Shown here one piece after another: positions 60,379 to 64,000 of a stretch of 64,000 nt of DNA. The position numbers and the translations under genes are program-made. The notes under the pieces are model-generated. The model did not search any database. It saw nothing but the letters and a program-made list of their open reading frames with translations, and was not told the origin of the DNA. Position 1 is the stretch's first letter; every line of letters starts with the position of its first letter. The DNA is from Pectobacterium araliae (GTDB lineage: Bacteria > Pseudomonadota > Gammaproteobacteria > Enterobacterales > Enterobacteriaceae), in assembly GCF_037076465.1 (NCBI RefSeq), contig NZ_AP028908.1, positions 4,599,679 to 4,663,678 of the forward strand, given 5' to 3'.

Positions 60379-61743
60379 TCACTTCCCTATACAAAAACTC
60401 GAAAAAATGCGGCCTAACAGATCGTCAGAGGTGAACTCACCCGTGATTTCGCTCAGGGACTGCTGTGCCAGCCGCAGTTCTTCTGCCAGCAGTTCGCCAG
60501 CGTAGGCGCTCACCAGCTGTTCTTTGCCCTGAATCAGATGCTGTGCTGCTAGCTCCAATGCTTGCAGATGACGACGGCGTGCCAGGAAACCGCCTTCTGT
60601 GTTGCTGGTGAACCCCATACTTTGCTTGAGGTGGTCGCGCAGCGTGTCCACGCCCTCACCCGTGCGGGCGGAAAGACGGATAAGTGAGTGAGTATTCACA
60701 TCTTCGATGCCGAGCGTTTCGCCAGTCACGTCCGCTTTGTTGCGTACCACGGTAATCGGCAGCGTTTTTGGCAGGCGAGCCATAAATTCTGGCCAGATCT
60801 GCTCAGGTTCAGTCGCCTGCGTGGTGGTGCCATCTACCATGAACAGCACGCGATCGGCCTGTTCGATTTCCTGCCAGGCGCGCTCAATACCAATGCGTTC
60901 GACTTCATCACTGGCATCGCGCAGTCCAGCGGTATCGATGATATGCAGTGGCATGCCGTCGATATGAATGTGTTCACGTAGTACGTCACGCGTGGTTCCC
61001 GCGATATCGGTGACAATTGCCGCTTCACGACCCGCTAACATATTGAGTAAGCTTGATTTTCCGGCATTAGGGCGACCCGCAATCACGACCTTCATCCCTT
61101 CACGCAGCAGGCTACCCTGATGCGCTTCGGCTCTGACGGCATCCAGATCGGCCATCACACCATTGAGCTGCGCTTCAATTTTGCCATCGGAGAGAAAGTC
61201 GATCTCTTCATCTGGGAAGTCGATGGCAGCTTCGACGTAGATTCGCAGGTGAGTAAGTGCTTCCACCAACTGATTTATACGGGTAGAAAATACGCCTTGC
61301 AGAGAGTTCAGCGCGGAGCGCGCGGCCTGTTCCGAGCTGGCATCAATCAGATCGGCAATGGCTTCCGCCTGCGCAAGATCGAGTTTGTCGTTCAGGAAGG
61401 CGCGTTCAGAGAATTCGCCGGGACGCGCAATTCGCACGTTAGATAGCGTCAGGATACGTTGCAGGAGCAAATCAAGAATAACCGGGCCGCCGTGACCCTG
61501 AAGCTCCAGCACGTCTTCACCGGTAAAGGAGTTCGGGCCGGGAAACCAGAGGGCAATGCCCTGATCGAGTGTGGTGCCGTTGGTATCACGGAACGGCAGA
61601 TAATCGGCGTGGCGCGGCTTGGGAAGCTTGCCCAGAACGGCATGAGCGACTTCGGCGGCTGCCTGCCCTGAAATGCGTAAAATACCCACGCCTCCGCGTC
61701 CCGGTGGCGTGGCTTGGGCGACGATGGTGTCGGTATTGCTCAT
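60379..61743 (-). CDS. mnmE: tRNA modification GTPase MnmE
   Basis: GTPase partner of MnmG in wobble uridine modification. It has 454 residues as in E. coli: an N-terminal formyl-THF-binding domain starting [26 protein letters not shown], then a helical domain carrying a G domain with [12 protein letters not shown] near 222, [15 protein letters not shown] and RNKAD, and the invariant C-terminal CIGK. It sits in the conserved yidC-mnmE order. Confidence 0.98.
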   Translation of the reverse strand: MSNTDTIVAQATPPGRGGVGILRISGQAAAEVAHAVLGKLPKPRHADYLPFRDTNGTTLDQGIALWFPGPNSFTGEDVLELQGHGGPVILDLLLQRILTLSNVRIARPGEFSERAFLNDKLDLAQAEAIADLIDASSEQAARSALNSLQGVFSTRINQLVEALTHLRIYVEAAIDFPDEEIDFLSDGKIEAQLNGVMADLDAVRAEAHQGSLLREGMKVVIAGRPNAGKSSLLNMLAGREAAIVTDIAGTTRDVLREHIHIDGMPLHIIDTAGLRDASDEVERIGIERAWQEIEQADRVLFMVDGTTTQATEPEQIWPEFMARLPKTLPITVVRNKADVTGETLGIEDVNTHSLIRLSARTGEGVDTLRDHLKQSMGFTSNTEGGFLARRRHLQALELAAQHLIQGKEQLVSAYAGELLAEELRLAQQSLSEITGEFTSDDLLGRIFSSFCIGK

Positions 61744-61813
61744 GATATTCTCTCTGTGTTGATGCCTGTCTGGCAGGCTATTTTACGTATCGTTAGGGGA
61801 GAAAACAGCTTAT

Positions 61814-61843
61814 AAAAAAATAAGGCGGTCAATGACCGCCTTA
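61814..61843 (-). terminator. Terminator of yidC
   Basis: A 10-bp stem (TAAGGCGGTC / GACCGCCTTA) with loop AAT; on the minus strand it is followed by TTTTTTT. It lies between yidC and mnmE. Confidence 0.92.
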
Positions 61844-61872
61844 CGCTTTCTATCGGTTAGTCATCAACCGGA

Positions 61873-63507
61873 TTATTTTTTCTCGCGGCTATGCAAGCCA
61901 CGTTTTTCCAGACCGCGGTAGATCAACTGCTGCTGGAGAATGGTAACCAGGTTGCTGACGATGTAGTACATAACCAGACCTGACGGGAACCACAGGAAGA
62001 AGACGGTAAAGATGACTGGCATGTAGGTCATGATCTTCTGCTGCATTGGATCGGTCACGGTGGTTGGTGACATCTTCTGAATGAAGAACATCGTCACGCC
62101 CATCAGGATCGGCAGAATGTAGTACGGATCTTGTGCAGACAGGTCATGAATCCACAGCGCGAACGGCGCGTGACGTAGTTCAACGGAGCCCATCAGCATG
62201 TAATACAGCGCCAGGAAGATTGGCATCTGAATCAGCAGCGGGAAGCAGCCGCCCAGCGGGTTCACTTTCTCTGACTTGTACAGCGCCATCATTTCCTGAC
62301 TCATGCGCTGTTTGTCATCACCAATACGCTCACGCATGGCCTGCAATTTAGGTTGCAGTAAGCGCATTTTCGCCATGGAGGTGTATTGCGCTTTCGTCAG
62401 CGGATACATCACACCGCGCACGATAAAGGTAATGGCAATGATGGAGAAGCCCCAGTTGCCGATAAAGCCGTGCAGGAATTTCAGCAGTTTAAACAGCGGC
62501 TGAGAAATAAACCACAGCCAGCCGTAATCGACGGTCAGGTCCAGGTGCGGTGCGACAGCGGCCATCTTGTCCTGAATTTCAGGACCGACCCACAGGGTGG
62601 CGTTCAGGTTTTGCTGACTGCCAGCGGCAACCACAACCGGGGCAGCCTTGAAGCCAATCGCTGCCTGACCGTTGTCTAACTTACTGGTATAGAACGTATT
62701 CGCGCCTGTCGTCGTTGGAATCCACGCGGTGGCGAAATACTGTTGCAGCATCGCTACCCAACCACTGTTAGTGGTGATGTTCAGGTTTTCGTCCATGTCG
62801 CTGAAGCTGTACTTTTTGTACTTGTCTTCGCTGGAAGAGAACGCCGCACCACGATAGGTGTGCAGAGCAAAGTTGCTGCTGCCAGTATCGCGGTGCTTAG
62901 GCAACTCCGTAGACTGTTTTAACTGACCGAACAGCGTCAGTTCCAGAGGCTGAGCGCTGGTGTTGTTGACGCTGTAGTCAACGTTCAGCGCATAGTCGCC
63001 ACGTTTCAGAACAAACGTTTTGGTATAGGTTACGCCGTCCGCTGCGGTGTACGTCATTGGAATGCGCAGTTCGCTCTGACCATCGGCCAGCTCGAAGCTA
63101 TCTTGTGTGGTAGTAAACAGCGGACGCGGGCCGTTAGCCGGGTTGTCTGGGCCGTTTTTGCCAGTCAAACCGCTTTGAGCCTGATAGACAAACTCTGGTG
63201 TGGTTTCCAGCAGATGAAAAGGTTTATCTGAACCCAATGTATCTGGGTAAGCTAGCAGGTGCGCTTGCTCGAGATCGCCGCCACGCGTGTTGATAGTCAG
63301 CGACAGCACATCGGTTTTCACCGTGATCAGTTTACCTTGACCGCTAGCCGGTACGCCCTGGTTGGTAGCATCACCGGTCGCTGCGTTCGTCGCCTGCTGT
63401 ATGGCCTGCGTGGTTACTGGCGGATTTTTATCCGTTTCCCAAGCCTGCCAAAGCATAAAGGTTACGAATAGCAGAGCGATGAGAAGAAGATTGCGTTGCG
63501 AATCCAT
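61873..63507 (-). CDS. yidC: Membrane protein insertase YidC
   Basis: Inserts and folds inner-membrane proteins, alone or with SecYEG; among its clients is ATP synthase subunit c, encoded in this window. It has 544 residues (E. coli 548): signal-anchor [20 protein letters not shown], a large periplasmic beta domain to about 340, then five C-terminal helices with the conserved [26 protein letters not shown] (catalytic-type Arg) and [25 protein letters not shown]. It starts 2 bp after yidD. Confidence 0.98.
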   Translation of the reverse strand: MDSQRNLLLIALLFVTFMLWQAWETDKNPPVTTQAIQQATNAATGDATNQGVPASGQGKLITVKTDVLSLTINTRGGDLEQAHLLAYPDTLGSDKPFHLLETTPEFVYQAQSGLTGKNGPDNPANGPRPLFTTTQDSFELADGQSELRIPMTYTAADGVTYTKTFVLKRGDYALNVDYSVNNTSAQPLELTLFGQLKQSTELPKHRDTGSSNFALHTYRGAAFSSSEDKYKKYSFSDMDENLNITTNSGWVAMLQQYFATAWIPTTTGANTFYTSKLDNGQAAIGFKAAPVVVAAGSQQNLNATLWVGPEIQDKMAAVAPHLDLTVDYGWLWFISQPLFKLLKFLHGFIGNWGFSIIAITFIVRGVMYPLTKAQYTSMAKMRLLQPKLQAMRERIGDDKQRMSQEMMALYKSEKVNPLGGCFPLLIQMPIFLALYYMLMGSVELRHAPFALWIHDLSAQDPYYILPILMGVTMFFIQKMSPTTVTDPMQQKIMTYMPVIFTVFFLWFPSGLVMYYIVSNLVTILQQQLIYRGLEKRGLHSREKK

Positions 63508-63509
63508 CG

Positions 63510-63767
63510 TTAATGTTCTCTGTTATTGTCGGTTTTTGGCGGTACGGGATCATCACCACCAGGGTTCAAAGGATGGCATTTTAATACGCGTTTAAGCGTC
63601 AACCAACAGCCTTTTATCATGCCGAACCTGCGTATTGCTTCAATACCGTATTGCGAACACGTTGGCCGGAACCGGCAATGTGGTCCAAGTAACGGGCTGA
63701 TAACGAGTTGATAACCGCGTATCAACCCGATCAGCAGTCGGGAGCCAAACGACAGTGCCGACGCCAT
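63510..63767 (-). CDS. yidD: Membrane protein insertion efficiency factor YidD
   Basis: An 85-residue small protein that assists insertion by YidC. The family core [33 protein letters not shown] carries the conserved CRFxPTCS motif, and [12 protein letters not shown] follows. Its start lies inside the end of rnpA (37-base overlap), as in other enterobacteria. Confidence 0.96.
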   Translation of the reverse strand: MASALSFGSRLLIGLIRGYQLVISPLLGPHCRFRPTCSQYGIEAIRRFGMIKGCWLTLKRVLKCHPLNPGGDDPVPPKTDNNREH

Positions 63768-64000
63768 AGTTTTTCCAATGCTTCCGTCAGAGTGCGGTTA
63801 TCCAGTTCAGACACCCCCTTTTTCACCAGCACCACAAAATCCATTGAAGGTAATGAATGTTGGTGCAGGCGAAAGCTTTCGCGCGTCAGGCGTTTAATCC
63901 GATTGCGTTCATGAGCACGTTTTACATGCTTTTTGGCGACGGTAAGACCGATGCGGGGATGCCCCAGCGAGTTCAGGCGGCCGAGGATGGTGATTTGCGG
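63731..64000 (-). CDS. rnpA: Ribonuclease P protein component RnpA (5' truncated)
   Basis: Protein subunit of RNase P, which matures the 5' ends of tRNAs. The frame enters from the right edge as [20 protein letters not shown] and contains the RNase P signature [18 protein letters not shown]. It ends [17 protein letters not shown], with the stop at 63731. About 90 residues of a usual 119 are present; the N-terminus lies outside. rpmH and dnaA are expected just beyond. Confidence 0.96.
   Translation of the reverse strand, partial: PQITILGRLNSLGHPRIGLTVAKKHVKRAHERNRIKRLTRESFRLHQHSLPSMDFVVLVKKGVSELDNRTLTEALEKLWRRHCRLAPDC

Overview
The window is chromosomal DNA from a soft-rot enterobacterium, most likely Pectobacterium. 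The housekeeping genes are close to their Escherichia coli counterparts in sequence, length and order. A family 9 pectate lyase with a near-perfect KdgR box sits inside this core block, which points to a pectinolytic plant pathogen. The stretch runs from mnmG (oriC should lie just beyond the left edge) to rnpA (rpmH and dnaA should lie just beyond the right edge), so it spans one flank of the replication origin. No rRNA, tRNA, CRISPR array, prophage or insertion sequence was recognised.

Layout. 1-9.9 kb: mnmG (5' truncated), rsmG and the complete F1Fo ATP synthase operon atpIBEFHAGDC with its promoter and terminator. 9.9-15.9 kb: pelX, then glmU and glmS for UDP-GlcNAc synthesis. 16-26.7 kb: an accessory nitrogen-metabolism island. 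It holds an EamA-type transporter, an amino-acid-type binding protein, the three 5-oxoprolinase genes pxpB-pxpC-pxpA, a class I aminotransferase, a Nac-like LysR regulator behind an excellent sigma-54 promoter, a biotin-carrier-like protein that has lost the biotinylated lysine, a short-chain dehydrogenase and a permease-permease-ATPase ABC transporter. 26.8-31.7 kb: the phosphate regulon operon pstSCAB-phoU behind two tandem Pho boxes. 31.7-42 kb: a SutR-like regulator divergent from a BenE-type transporter, with twin perfect palindromes between them; an ABC amino acid importer without its own ATPase; yieH, adeP and yieE, as in E. coli; and aegA with a ferredoxin-like partner.

42.3-44.2 kb: a three-lipoprotein operon (CsgG-like, DUF4810, GNA1162/DUF799). 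44.2-54.8 kb: a 14-TM drug exporter, then a biofilm block made of a membrane diguanylate cyclase, a WYL-domain regulator and pgaABCD for poly-N-acetylglucosamine. glmU and glmS supply the sugar nucleotide, the cyclase can make the c-di-GMP that activates PgaCD in E. coli, and pgaABCD polymerises, de-acetylates and exports the polymer. 54.9-58.6 kb: an HxlR regulator with a qorB-type quinone reductase, an acyltransferase 3 membrane protein and a frameshifted DUF6933 gene. 58.6-60.4 kb: a hipBA persistence module with four evenly spaced operator-like repeats and an octanucleotide tandem repeat running into the hipB start codon. 60.4-64 kb: mnmE, yidC, yidD and rnpA (5' truncated).

The best candidates for something under-described are the pxp / Nac-like / degenerate-BCCP nitrogen island, the regulatory region of hipBA and the three-lipoprotein operon. 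All family assignments were made by reading the translations and recalling family members; no database search was run.
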